A stretch of DNA of 64,000 nucleotides from Megaleporinus macrocephalus (GCA_021613375.1 CM038719.1:36007747-36071746); one strand, 5' to 3'. Counted from the stretch's first letter, positions 10,967-20,708 are shown. Numbers and translations are program-made. The notes: generated from the letters alone by a model not told the origin.

Positions 10967-11158
10967 GTTCACCAGCGCAGTAATACACAGCTGTGTCTCC
11001 AGTCTGCATATTCTGTCCTGTTAAGGTCACTGTGTTGCTGAACCAGCCTCTGGAAACTTGAAACCTGCTTTTCAGTTTATCACTGTAGTGAGTGTTACTG
11101 AAACCACAGACACATCCAACCCACTCCAGAGCTTTTCCTGCAGGCTGCCGTATCCAGT
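10967..11158 (-). pseudogene. ighv: IGHV family B2, truncated at inversion junction
   Basis: Retains FR2 from HWIRQPAGKALEWVG, CDR2 CVCGFSNTHYS (two Cys), FR3 RFQVSRGWFSNT and [10 protein letters not shown], then the RSS. On the 5' side it stops in CDR1: sense TACACTGGATACGG is preceded by family A upstream flank in inverted orientation. Leader and FR1 are missing, so it cannot encode a V domain. It marks the left end of the inverted block. Confidence 0.88.
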
Positions 11159-11776
11159 GTAGACTGTGAAAAGAGGTATGATTTGAGTTGATCTTTGAAG
11201 GAGGAGAGTGAGACACAGTCACAAAGAGATTGTGGTGATAATGTGTTCTACAGTTTGGGGGCCATGACGCTGAAAGCTCTTCATAATGTTACCATCTAAG
11301 CAGTTCTCTGTGCAGGACACCTTTAACTAGTTAACATTAGTGTTACAGACAGTAACTAGAATAATCCTTGTAGTGAATACAAATAGATATCTTACTTTTA
11401 TTCTTTAAGATGAAAGAAGTTGTGCAGGAGTTCAGATCAGTCAGTCGAAGCCCATCAATAAATAAATGATGAGGTAAATCTGTTAAAGAGGGTGTGAAAT
11501 GTTTTTCTGCAGCTTGATTTTTTAAAGTCAGGCTTCATTATAGAGGATAAAAAGGTGAATGAAACTGTTATTTATTAATAATTTATAAAACTATTTTCAA
11601 AAGACAACAAGACAACTACATGTACATTAATGAGAGAAAAAGAGAGAATGGAGGACATGATGAAATCAATACAATCTGGCAACCATATTAAAAAGGAGAG
11701 TAGTGAAAGTTTACTCAGTCCATATAAGTACATACAGTTCAGAGACGAGTGAGGTAATCAATCTGAAACTGTAACT

Positions 11777-11784
11777 ATGCAAAT
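11777..11784 (+). promoter_or_regulatory. Ig octamer ATGCAAAT
   Basis: Perfect octamer 86 bp upstream of the plus-strand ATG at 11870. Confidence 0.85.
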
Positions 11785-11869
11785 CCTCCTCCTCTCTTTA
11801 TGAAGAGACGCTGAACAGCACTGAGAGACCTGCAGAGAGAAGATCATCAGCTCAGCTACAACCTCAACC

Positions 11870-12317
11870 ATGTTCAGTACATCTCTAATACTGCTGATGC
11901 TCACTAGTCTTCCATGTACGTGTCAGGTTTTGAATAAGAGAGTAAAATACAGAGAAACTCTTTCTGTGATCATGTTTCATTCAGAACTTTCATTCTTCTT
12001 CTTTTCTGCAGGTTTTCAGAGTCAGACTTTCACTCAATCTGAAGCTGTGCTTAAAAAACCTGGATAGTCTCATAAACTGACCTGTAGAGCTTCTGGATTC
12101 ACATTCAGTAGCTATCGCATGGTGTGGGTCAGACAGGCTCCTGGAAAAGGACTGGAATGGATTGCATATATAAGCACAGCGAGTAGCCCAATCTACTATT
12201 CCCAGTCAGTGCAGGGAAGATTCACCATCTCCAGATCCGACTCCAGCAGTCAGCTGTACTTACAGATGAACAGTCTGAAGAGTGAAGACACTGCTGTGTA
12301 TTATTGTGCTAGAGAGT
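11870..12317 (+). pseudogene. ighv: IGHV family A with FR1 nonsense codon
   Basis: Exon 1 11870-11915, intron 11916-12011, V exon 12012-12317. The usual PGES of FR1 reads PG-stop-S because GAG became TAG at 12065-12067. The rest is open: [32 protein letters not shown]2 [14 protein letters not shown]3 to YYCARES, and the RSS is canonical. A single base change separates it from an open reading frame, so it could recombine but not yield a heavy chain. Confidence 0.9.
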
Positions 12318-12356
12318 CACAGTGATAGAACACAGTGACAGAGCTGTACAAAAACA
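12318..12356 (+). other. 23-RSS, consensus-like
   Basis: Heptamer CACAGTG (12318-12324), 23-bp spacer, nonamer ACAAAAACA (12348-12356). Confidence 0.92.
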
Positions 12357-12390
12357 CTCCCTCATTCATTTACAGAGAACCATTTACTGT

Positions 12391-12456
12391 ATTATATTAT
12401 ATTATATTATATTATATTATATTATATTATATTATATTATATTATATTATATTATA
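12391..12456. repeat. ATTAT pentanucleotide microsatellite
   Basis: About 13 units starting 35 bp after the nonamer; the plus-strand counterpart of 6091-6160. Confidence 0.95.
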
Positions 12457-12988
12457 CATTCACAGCAGATGTTAAAAGACTTGCTTGTTGTTATCAAGGT
12501 GATGTTGAAACTACACTATCACACCTTTAGGATAGATCAAAGTGTAGAAACGTGGATGTTGAGGCATGCTTATTGTCATATTCATGTGTTCAGCAACTGG
12601 TCAACATCAAGGATCATCACTGAGCAGCAAAGTTGACCAATCTTTGCAAAACATGATGTAAAGCATAACATAATCAGTGTCTAGAACAAACATAACTAAT
12701 CCACTACAGTTACAATAAAGAAAGACAGTGAGTGAGATACACCAAGAGAACATTAACGCTCTGAGTGCTTGACCTCTGTTATTGACCTTGCTGATCAGAT
12801 TCTTGCTTTTGCTACAATGTAAACATCAATTTTTTAGCACCTCCTCCAAGAACTGTACATAAAAACTACACTACTGTTTACTATAAACTGTTAACTCTCT
12901 ATATACTAGAAACAAACACTAAAAGAAAGATATATAGAAAATTCTAAATCTGGGTGTGGTCTATCAAATCTACATGAAGTGATGCTCT

Positions 12989-12996
12989 ATGCAAAT
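12989..12996 (+). promoter_or_regulatory. Ig octamer ATGCAAAT
   Basis: Perfect octamer 79 bp upstream of the ATG at 13075. Confidence 0.85.
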
Positions 12997-13074
12997 GTAC
13001 TGCATTAGCTTCCTTATTTAAGCATGTAGGTGTGAAGATCTGCAGTGGGTTCTTGTTTAACTGTATCTCCCACC

Positions 13075-13521
13075 ATGTTTCTTACACGACTGCTGCTGTT
13101 ACTATCAGCCACTGTGTGCTGTGAGTGTCTGATAGGATGAACAGAATAATGTTAGACTGAGAGGGTTTATTATGGAGCTTCTAAATGTTTAAATAACTTT
13201 TATCTTTAACAGGTATTAACTGTATTGAGCTGAGCCAGCCTGCATCCATGGTGGTAACACCTGGTCAGACGATGTCTCTGACCTGTACAGTTTCTGGATA
13301 TTCACTGACTGATAGCAGCTACTGTACACACTGGATACGGCAGCCTGCAGGAAAAGCTCTGGAGTGGGTTGGCTGTGTCTGTGGTGGCGGTAACACTTTC
13401 TACAGTGATAAACTGAAAAGCAGGTTTCAAGTTTCCACAGGCTGGTTCAGCAGCACAGTGACCTTAACAGGACAGAATATGCAGACAGGAGACACAGCTG
13501 TGTATTACTGCGCTCGTCAAC
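13075..13521 (+). CDS. ighv: IGHV family B2 segment, plus strand
   Basis: Exon 1 13075-13120 (MFLTRLLLLLSATVC), V exon 13213-13521 (309 nt). Reads INCIELSQPASMVV, FR1 Cys, CDR1 SLTDSSYC, FR2 THWIRQPAGKALEWVG, CDR2 CVCGGGNTFYS with two Cys, FR3 RFQVSTGWFSS and TAVYYCARQ. All splice and structural residues are present. It is the only fully intact segment on the plus strand and has the best RSS in the window. If D-J lies in the usual place for the minus-strand genes, it would have to rearrange by inversion. Confidence 0.92.
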
Positions 13522-13560
13522 CACAGTGATACACATCAACACAAACCCTGTACAAAAACC
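13522..13560 (+). other. 23-RSS, perfect consensus
   Basis: Heptamer CACAGTG (13522-13528), 23-bp spacer, nonamer ACAAAAACC (13552-13560), the only exact consensus nonamer noted here. Confidence 0.95.
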
Positions 13561-13630
13561 TCCTCCCAGTAGGAAAGACTGACTCAGTTACAGTGTTTCA
13601 AAGAGATGCTGTAGTCAGTACCATATATAA

Positions 13631-13646
13631 CCTGTAGGGGGCAATA
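13631..13646 (+). promoter_or_regulatory. CTCF-like motif 3' of B2 RSS
   Basis: CCTGTAGGGGGCAATA in gene-sense orientation, 70 bp after the nonamer. Confidence 0.45.
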
Positions 13647-14996
13647 TTCACTAATAAACCCATTTTGATCAGATCTAAAATTTGAGTTGGAGTTCAGTCA
13701 GTTGTATATGTACCATATGAATTATATGAGATATTTTTAACTCCTACATTGTCTGTTAATATAAACCCTGTTAAGACATTCAGTTCACTTTAAATGTATT
13801 AAACCTCCTCAAAATGAAGCATCCAGTGCTAAATGCTAACACCAGTTCTAGCAAGACGTAGCACATTGTAAATAGACAGGCTAGCATCACAACATCCACT
13901 CCTGGAGGAGGAGTCCCATCTAACACTAGCCTTTGGAATATAATCACTATGTAGTACAATGATTTAAAAACAAGCTTTTTCACAGAGATGGAAGGTCATA
14001 TGGTCTCCATAGACATCTTCCACTGTGGGACCGTACATCTCCACTCTCTGCATTACAGACACCTGGGAGTCAAAATCAAGAGAGCTGGACACACCAGTCA
14101 TGACAGAGAGACACACAGTGGTCAGCATGGTTGATATAGTGTAGTGGGTAACACGGCTGATCTCTATACTGTAGACTGGTTAAGTGTTGCTGTTGTAGAG
14201 ACTAACTCACTCCTGCTAATTAAAACTAGTTCATCTTTTAGTTTGGCCAGTGTCCGGTTTATGAGTCTGTCATTGCAGGAGACTAAAAGTGTGAAGTGGA
14301 CGGTCCAGCGCAGAAATGAGTTAGTGGTGTAACCCCTAGTGTGATGTGGTGTGGGCTGTTGCCCTGCCTGAGTCTGTATCCAATCTCTATGAGGGTCACT
14401 GTGAGAGATTTGTGGAAGTTCCTTTGGAGGAAAATATTATATTTGAAGAAATGCTGTACAAACCAGTATATGTGATCTTCACTATTACCATGAACCTCTA
14501 TGATCCTGCAAAGTTTCATAAATTTAGCTCCAAAACTAGATCCTATGAAACATTTACCAATAAAGAATATTATAATAAAACAATATTATTTATGCTTTTT
14601 ATTAAGGCAAGCTAATGGGCTCAATATCACTGGATTAAATAAAGTAATAAAATATTAATAATCAATCATTCTGTACACGTTTTTTCAGTCAGGAACTCTT
14701 TACTTCAAGCATCAACATAAACATGCTGTAAACAAGTCAAGAGACACCAAATACTCACAGTCATTAATCATCACGATAGATTTAATTCAGTAATGTAACA
14801 GTGTGATTTGACCACTACTGGTAAAAGTCATGAGAGATGAAATTGTATGTAACATAAGCTGTCATGACATCAGACATTATGATAAATATTGTGACTGTCT
14901 GATAAATTCATGATGCTTTTATGTTTTATTACTCAACATTATTTTGTTCTTCTTGAAGCTGGAACGAGACTAATGACACACATGAAGTGAAGCTCT

Positions 14997-15004
14997 ATGC
15001 AAAT
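14997..15004 (+). promoter_or_regulatory. Ig octamer ATGCAAAT
   Basis: Perfect octamer 79 bp upstream of the ATG at 15083. Confidence 0.85.
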
Positions 15005-15082
15005 TCTCCACCTTTTCCTATTTATTGAAGCATGTTGTGGTGAAGATCAGCAGTTTGTTCTAGTTCAGCTCCAGCTCTCACC

Positions 15083-15537
15083 ATGTTCTCCACACGTCTA
15101 CTGCTGTTGTTGTTATCAGCTGCTTCCTGTGAGTCTGTATTCTAATAGATTATATTAGTTCAGTCAGAAAGCTTTATTATTCATATAGTTTTTCACTCTA
15201 CATGTTAAATTACTTTTGTTTTTAACATGTATTAACTGTATTGAACTGACCCAGCCTGCGTCTGAGGTTGTAACACTTGGTCAGTCGATGTCTCTGACCT
15301 GTACAGTTTCTGGATATTCACTGACTGATGGGAGCTACTGTACAGCCTGGATACGGCAGCCAGCAGGAAAAGCTCTGGAGTGGATTGGAAGGATTTGTAG
15401 TGGTGGTGACACCTACTACAGTGATAAACTGAAAAGCAGGTTTGTAGTTACTAGAGACACGTCCAGAAGCACCGTCACCCTAACAGGACAGAATCTGCAG
15501 ACTGGAGACACAGCTGTGTATTACTGCGCTCGGTATC
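15083..15537 (+). pseudogene. ighv: IGHV family B1 with lost splice acceptor
   Basis: Exon 1 15083-15128 with donor GTGAGT; V exon 15229-15537 (309 nt). The acceptor dinucleotide AG is AT at 15227-15228 (TTAACATGT where relatives have TTAACAGGT). The V frame is otherwise intact: INCIELTQPASEVVTLGQ, CDR1 SLTDGSYC, CDR2 [20 protein letters not shown], with a good RSS. Leader-to-V splicing would need a cryptic acceptor. Best called a splice-defective gene. Confidence 0.8.
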
Positions 15538-15576
15538 CACAGTGATACAGATCAGTGGCTTCACTGTACAAAAACA
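15538..15576 (+). other. 23-RSS, consensus-like
   Basis: Heptamer CACAGTG (15538-15544), 23-bp spacer, nonamer ACAAAAACA (15568-15576). Confidence 0.92.
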
Positions 15577-16493
15577 CATACGGTCAGTACAGTAACATTC
15601 AGTTAACAAGCATTTACAGATATTAATCAACCAGTTTCTATGCATTTAGTTTAATTAAACAATTATTGGAGGCTAGAACATCATATTTAGTTTAGTTCCA
15701 GATTTCTCCTGGACGTTCCAGACATTGTATGAATGTATTCAGTTCCTTCAGCAGCAATCTTGATTTAGCTTAATGAAGTACTGAGCAGTGAAAGCAGGTA
15801 TTAGATGAGAACTGTAAATAATACTGGGTTGTTTAGGAGAAGCTTGGAAAGGGTTAAATAAACACACTGACGTATGTAAAAGCAGTACATACTGTATTAT
15901 TACTGTTTGAATATTTTAATAATTAACTGTTTTGCTGATCAAATAAAAGCTTCCTGTCTGGAAAAATAGCTTTTTAAATATAATAATGTCTCCAAGTGTC
16001 TAAACCTTTGGCACAGTTCTGTATGTGATCATACATTCAGATTTAATGAGAAGAGATACAGAGATTTGTAAAGTCTTGAGTATCTTTTTGTTTTTGTATT
16101 GAACTAAAGTCGAGTGAGAGGATTTCAGATCTACTACGTATATTAAAGCTTTTTCTTTATAATGTTTAAAGTTTAGTTTGTTTAAATATTTTCTCTGTGA
16201 GCTTTTGTAATCTCCACTGGAACTTGTACCTGGAACATTGCTTCATGTGTTCACTTGTGTTCTGTGTCTGTTGTTCATTTAGTCATTTTAATACAAGTTT
16301 AATGAAGTTACATAAAGACAATAACACAGTTCTGGCAATCAGGGACAGATCACCAAATTTTAGGGTCTTTGTAAGAAATGACAGGAAGGGAAAAATATAT
16401 GATATCATTTTTATTATGCTGTATGTCTTCATAGGTCTGTATTGTACCAAAACTCAGCAGAGTGTTTAAAAAAATGGAACTAAGTTTAATTAT

Positions 16494-16512
16494 AGACCAG
16501 CAGGAGGCGCTA
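16494..16512 (+). promoter_or_regulatory. CTCF-like motif, opposite orientation to neighbour V
   Basis: AGACCAGCAGGAGGCGCTA on the plus strand, from the inverted flank. It is 71 bp beyond the nonamer of the minus-strand B2 segment at 16622 but points the other way from the motif it replaced. Confidence 0.45.
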
Positions 16513-16582
16513 GAACATCAAAATACAGTGCAGCTTCTATCAAACTATGAACTGAGAGGTTATAGGTTTGATATAAAATGAT

Positions 16583-16621
16583 AGTTTTTGTACAGGGTCT
16601 CTGTTGATGTGTATCACTGTG
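16583..16621 (-). other. 23-RSS at inversion junction
   Basis: Nonamer ACAAAAACT (16583-16591), 23-bp spacer, heptamer CACAGTG (16615-16621). The inversion junction falls in the last nonamer bases, yet the signal stays near consensus. Confidence 0.9.
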
Positions 16622-17068
16622 GTTCACCAGCGCAGTAATACACAGCTGTGTCTCCAGTCTGCATATTCTGTCCTGTTAAGGTCACTGTGCTGCTGAACCA
16701 GCCTCTGGAAACTTGATACCTGCTTTTCAGTTTATCACTGTAGTAAGTGTTACTGAAACCACAGATACATCCAACCCACTCCAGAGCTTTTCCTGCAGGC
16801 TGCCGTATCCAGTGTGTACAGTAGTTGCTATCAATCTGTAAATATCCAGAAAGTGTACAGGTCAGAGACATCGTCTGACCAGGTGTTACCACCATGGATG
16901 CAGGCTGGCTCAGCTCAATACAGTTAATACCTGTTAAAGATAAAAGTTATTTAAACATTTAGAAGCTCCATAATAAACTCTCTCAGTCTAACATTATTCT
17001 GTTCATCCTATCAGACACTCACAGCACACAGTGGCTAATAGTAACAGCAGCAGTCGTGTAAGAAACAT
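16622..17068 (-). CDS. ighv: IGHV family B2 segment
   Basis: Exon 1 17023-17068 (MFLTRLLLLLLATVC), V exon 16622-16930 (309 nt). Reads INCIELSQPASMVVTPGQTMSLTC, CDR1 LQIDSNYC, FR2 THWIRQPAGKALEWVG, CDR2 CICGFSNTYYS (two Cys), FR3 RYQVSRGWFSS and TAVYYCAGE. No lesion. Its 3' flank beyond the nonamer is foreign, coming from the inverted unit, so its downstream context differs from every other B2. Confidence 0.92.
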
Positions 17069-17146
17069 GGTGGGAGATACAGTTAAACAAGAACACACTG
17101 CAGATCTTCACACCTACATGTTTAAATAAGGAAGCTAATGCAGAAC

Positions 17147-17154
17147 ATTTGCAT
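17147..17154 (-). promoter_or_regulatory. Ig octamer ATGCAAAT
   Basis: Perfect octamer 79 bp upstream of the ATG at 17068. Confidence 0.85.
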
Positions 17155-17695
17155 AGAGCATCACTTCATGTAGATTTGATAGACCACACCCAGATTTAGA
17201 ATTTTCTATATATCTTTCTTTTAGTGTTTGATTCTAGTATATAGAGAGTTAACAGTTTATAGTAAACAGTAGTATAGTTTTTATGTACAGTTCTTGGAGG
17301 AGGTGCTAAAAATTAGATCCACTGATGTTTACATTGTAGCAAAAGTAAGAATCTGATCAGCAAGGTCAATAAAAGAGGTCAAAAACTTAGAGCTCTATTG
17401 TTCTCTTGATATGTCTCACACACCTTCTTTCTTTATTGTAACTGTAGTGGATTAGTTATGTTTGTTCTAGACACTGATTATGTTGTGCTTTACATCATGT
17501 TTTGCAAAGATTGGTCAACTTTACTGCTCAGTGATGATCCTTGGTGTTGACCAGTTGCTGAACACATGAATATGACAATAAGCATGCCTCAGCATTCACG
17601 TTTCTACACTTTGATCTATCCTAAAGGTGTGATAGTGTAGTTTCAACATCACCTTAATAACAACAAGCAAGTCTTTTAACATCTGCTGTGAATGT

Positions 17696-17756
17696 ATAAT
17701 ATAATATAATATAATATAATATAATATAATATAATATAATATAATATAATATAATA
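17696..17756. repeat. ATAAT pentanucleotide microsatellite
   Basis: About 12 units, 34 bp beyond the family A nonamer at 17790. Confidence 0.95.
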
Positions 17757-17789
17757 CAGTAAATGTTTCTCTGTAAATGAATGAGGGAG

Positions 17790-17828
17790 TGTTTTTGTAC
17801 AGCTCTGTCACTGTTTTCTATCACTGTG
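17790..17828 (-). other. 23-RSS, consensus-like
   Basis: Nonamer ACAAAAACA (17790-17798), 23-bp spacer, heptamer CACAGTG (17822-17828). Confidence 0.92.
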
Positions 17829-18276
17829 AGTCTCTAGCACAATAATACACAGCAGTGTCTTCACTCTTCAGACTGTTCATCTGTAAGTACAGCTGACTGC
17901 TGGAGTCGGATCTGGAGATGGTGAATCTTCCCTGCACTGACTGGGAATAGTAGATGGGGTAGCTGGATGTGTGTATGAACGCGATCCATTCCAGTCCTTT
18001 TCCAGGAGCCTGTCTGACCCACACCATAGCATAGCTACTGAATGTGTATCCAGAAGCTGTACAGGTCAGTTTATGAGACTCTCCAGGTTTTTTAAGCACA
18101 GCTTCAGACTGAGTGAGAGTCTGACTCTGAAAACCTGCAGAAAAGAAGAAGAATGAAAGTTCTGAATGAAACATGATCACAGAAAGAGTTTCTCTGTATT
18201 TTACTCTCTTATTCAAAACCTGACACGTACATGGAAGACTAGTGAGCATCAGCAGTATTAGAGATGTACTGAACAT
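17829..18276 (-). CDS. ighv: IGHV family A segment
   Basis: Exon 1 18231-18276, intron 18135-18230, V exon 17829-18134. FR1 [22 protein letters not shown]1 [10 protein letters not shown]2 [19 protein letters not shown]2 [14 protein letters not shown]3 to YYCARD. Intact, with octamer and RSS in place; differs from the copy at 6272 almost only in the CDRs. Confidence 0.93.
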
Positions 18277-18361
18277 GGTTGAGGTTGTAGCTGAGCTGAT
18301 GATCTTCTCTCTGCAGGTCTCTCAGTGCTGTTCAGCGTCTCTTCATAAAGAGAGGAGGAGG

Positions 18362-18369
18362 ATTTGCAT
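18362..18369 (-). promoter_or_regulatory. Ig octamer ATGCAAAT
   Basis: Perfect octamer 86 bp upstream of the ATG at 18276. Confidence 0.85.
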
Positions 18370-18719
18370 AGTTACAGTTTCAGATTGATTATCTCACTCG
18401 TCTGTGAACTGTATGTACTTATTTGGGCTTAGACTGTTTATCTATAGATTCTAAGACGAATCTGTTCAGTTTAACTTCTTTCAAAACATTATGATACTGA
18501 ACAAAAGTCAGAACCAAACTTTAAAGGCTTTCATTGCTGATATTTCTGAAAAGAAGGTAAGTCTTCTTATGATATAAGAGCTTTTCTTAGAACATCCATT
18601 CAACAGTGGGTGTACTAATACTAGTAATAATGTCAAGAGAACCATCAGCACTGAGGCCTTTAAGCTGTAGAACCAAATCTATCATATTATATGAAATATA
18701 TATCTGTATTTTGATGTTC

Positions 18720-18738
18720 TAGCGCCTCCTGCTGGTCC
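18720..18738 (-). promoter_or_regulatory. CTCF-like motif near C relic
   Basis: Minus strand GGACCAGCAGGAGGCGCTA, just 3' of the family C relic whose RSS is deleted. Confidence 0.45.
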
Positions 18739-18767
18739 ATGTGTGAACTCAGTTCCCTTGTTTTAAC

Positions 18768-18905
18768 CACTGTGGAGTCCTGCAAAGTCAAGCCAGTCAG
18801 CTTCAGATACACCATGTTTTTAGTATTTTCTCTGGTGATGTCCAAACGTCCCTCAACAGGCTTCTCATAAACAATTCTACTGGCCTCAAAGTAGATTACT
18901 CCTAT
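18768..18905 (-). pseudogene. IGHV family C fragment (CDR2-FR3)
   Basis: Open stretch with [33 protein letters not shown], clearly family C. The YYC end and most of the RSS are deleted (heptamer-like CACTGTG directly abuts FR3), and leader, FR1 and FR2 are missing. A perfect octamer follows at 18927-18934 but no leader is attached. Confidence 0.75.
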
Positions 18906-18911
18906 GTGCAC

Positions 18912-19565
18912 TAATGATGTCCATCAATTTGCATCTGGGAGGGCAAACATGGCAGACATTTTTCAAACAAGCTTTTTAGAGAAATATTTAAAAGCAGTGC
19001 AAAGAATAAAATTCTGCCTTTTCCATTTAGTGTTTTATTGCACATTAAAAAAAGCTTCAGCTAAAATAATAAACATTGCTAACTGATGTTAGCTGGAAGT
19101 ATGAATGTTGTGTGGTGAGGCTCTGTAGATCATCAACATGGGTTGTGAACAGAAACACAAATGTATCTCAGAATATCGTCACTGTCCAAAGGAAGAATCT
19201 CCAAAACAATGACTTCACAGTTAGACAAATACATCTATTACTGGTTTTCTACCAAACAGTTTTGGAGCGTTTCTATTGGTCCATTCATCATGAAACTTTC
19301 ACACAAAGAATACTTTATTATGAAACCAAAATCAAGCCAGTAGAATGCAGTTTATATGTGTATATCAGCTTAATGTTGAGATCAAAGAACTTTCTGCTTC
19401 TCATCATCCAAATAATCTCAAACAGGGTCAGTGATGTAGAGGTCTGGATTCTGAGATGGTCAGCCAATAGTTTTCCTCCTCCTCTCTCTCTAAAAGATGA
19501 AAGCTTTAAGACCTGTTTATCTGATGAGGACTTTAAGTAGTTTTTAAGTAGTTTTTAAACTTTAA
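18912..19565. other. Intergenic, no supported gene
   Basis: A 154-codon open frame at 19076-19540 has no recognisable domain and its paralogues near 22130 and 29510 are broken. A dispersed repeat containing TTTTGGAGCGTTTCTATTGG lies at about 19235-19320. Confidence 0.5.
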
Positions 19566-19798
19566 GTACTGTTCGACCAGAGGAGGATGGGTCTCCCCTT
19601 GTGAGTCTGGTTCCTCCCAAGGTTTCTTCCTCCAGTTGAGGGAGTTTTTCCTTGCCACTGTTGCCTCTGGCTTGCTCACAAGGGATAAAGTGTGTGATTT
19701 CATGTTTTTTCATGCTTTAAAATTCCTGTAAAGCTGCTTTGTGACAACATTGTTGTAAAAAGCGCTATACAAATAAACTTGACTTGACTTGACTTGTT
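19566..19798 (+). mobile_element. Fish retroposon 3' end with CTTGA tail
   Basis: Contains a CTCCAGTTGAGGGAGTTTTT stretch, AAAGCGCTATACAAATAAA and a (CTTGA)n tail, features of a very common fish retroposon. An inverted relative lies at 50645-50865. Family not resolved; no coding remains. Confidence 0.6.
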
Positions 19799-20095
19799 CA
19801 GAATATTCAGAATATTCAATAAATGATAGGTGGTCTCTGTGATTATTGGACAATACTGAACATCACATGGTGGACTGGTCAGAAGAGATGTTTTTATTTG
19901 TTGGTTGAAACCTTTAAACTACTTTTAATAAAATATCTTTAGGAGTATAAAATGTGTCTGTTAGCTGTTAAGACGGGTCTAAATTTCACAATCAACAGAA
20001 AATAGACTTAAAGTAGATAAATACTTGTCACGACCACATGTGCACTGATTGAATCCATTTAAAGCCTGTACAGTGGAGATCTATTACAGAGAGGA

Positions 20096-20277
20096 TGTTT
20101 CTGTACAGGGTCTGTGTTGATGTGTCTCTGTAGAGTGCAGTAAGACACAGCTGTGTCTCCAGTTTGCAGGTTTTGTCCTCTTAAGGTCATTGGCCTGCTG
20201 GACGTGTCTCTAGTAACTACAAACCTGCTGATCAGTTTATTACTGTGGTCAGTGCCACCACCACTACAAATCCTTCC

Positions 20278-20278
<1 letters not shown>
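20096..20278 (-). pseudogene. IGHV family B fragment
   Basis: FR3 with family B features (GGACAAAACCTGCAAACTGGAGACACAG region) and a degenerate nonamer ACAGAAACA, but the heptamer and CAR end are partly deleted. It is cut off in CDR2 by a TTA microsatellite (20276-20310); FR1, FR2 and leader are missing. Confidence 0.75.
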
Positions 20279-20311
<33 letters not shown>

Positions 20312-20693
20312 GTAAGTTTATGAGTGTACTTAACAGATTATACTTGCACAATACAAACTCCATAGTTCATTGTTTCAGTTTAGGCATCCAGCAGATGCTC
20401 AGTATGGTTGTTATATTAGTGATTATAAGAGAATAAAGGTTCTACAACTGCTATAGAAAAGTTTTCATCCGCTGTAAACAAAAGGACTAATGCCTCCAAA
20501 CCAACTCACAGCCTATAGATACTGTAGACACTTTTGATCTAAACTGGCAGATGTAGCCTTTATAGTATACATTTATGTGATGTCATTATAACAAGCTTGC
20601 ATTGGTGTCATATAGCCTTATGAACAGCACCTTACTTTAAGGTGTTACAGAGCAGTTTGGACCCTCATGTCATAACATTATTTCTGAGATCAG

Positions 20694-20708
20694 GCTGCCC
20701 TCTGTTGG
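20694..20708 (-). promoter_or_regulatory. CTCF-like motif
   Basis: Minus strand CCAACAGAGGGCAGC, matching the CTCF core. Recurs at 23081-23097, 41936-41952 and 42107-42123, each on the 3' side of a family A segment. Confidence 0.45.

Larger units (their letters stand above)
6841..11158. repeat. Second direct copy of the B1-B2-A unit
   Basis: Parallels about 429-5450: B1 heptamers are 6043 bp apart and B2 heptamers 6046 bp apart. The copy lost the family C relic by a deletion near 8037 and ends abruptly inside its B2 segment at 11158. Confidence 0.8.
11159..16584. repeat. Inverted copy of the B1-B2-A unit
   Basis: Reverse complement of roughly 1490-7440: family A flank, A, B2, B1, then the B1 3' flank, with genes on the plus strand. 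Gene spacing matches the direct copy closely (A to B2 ATG 1205 versus 1352 bp; B2 to B1 2008 versus 2016). Left junction is inside a B2 CDR1, right junction is at a B2 nonamer. Confidence 0.85.

Noticed and set aside
19076..19540. 154-codon plus-strand frame
   Set aside because: Paralogous flanks near 22130 and 29510 do not keep the frame, and it includes a dispersed repeat.
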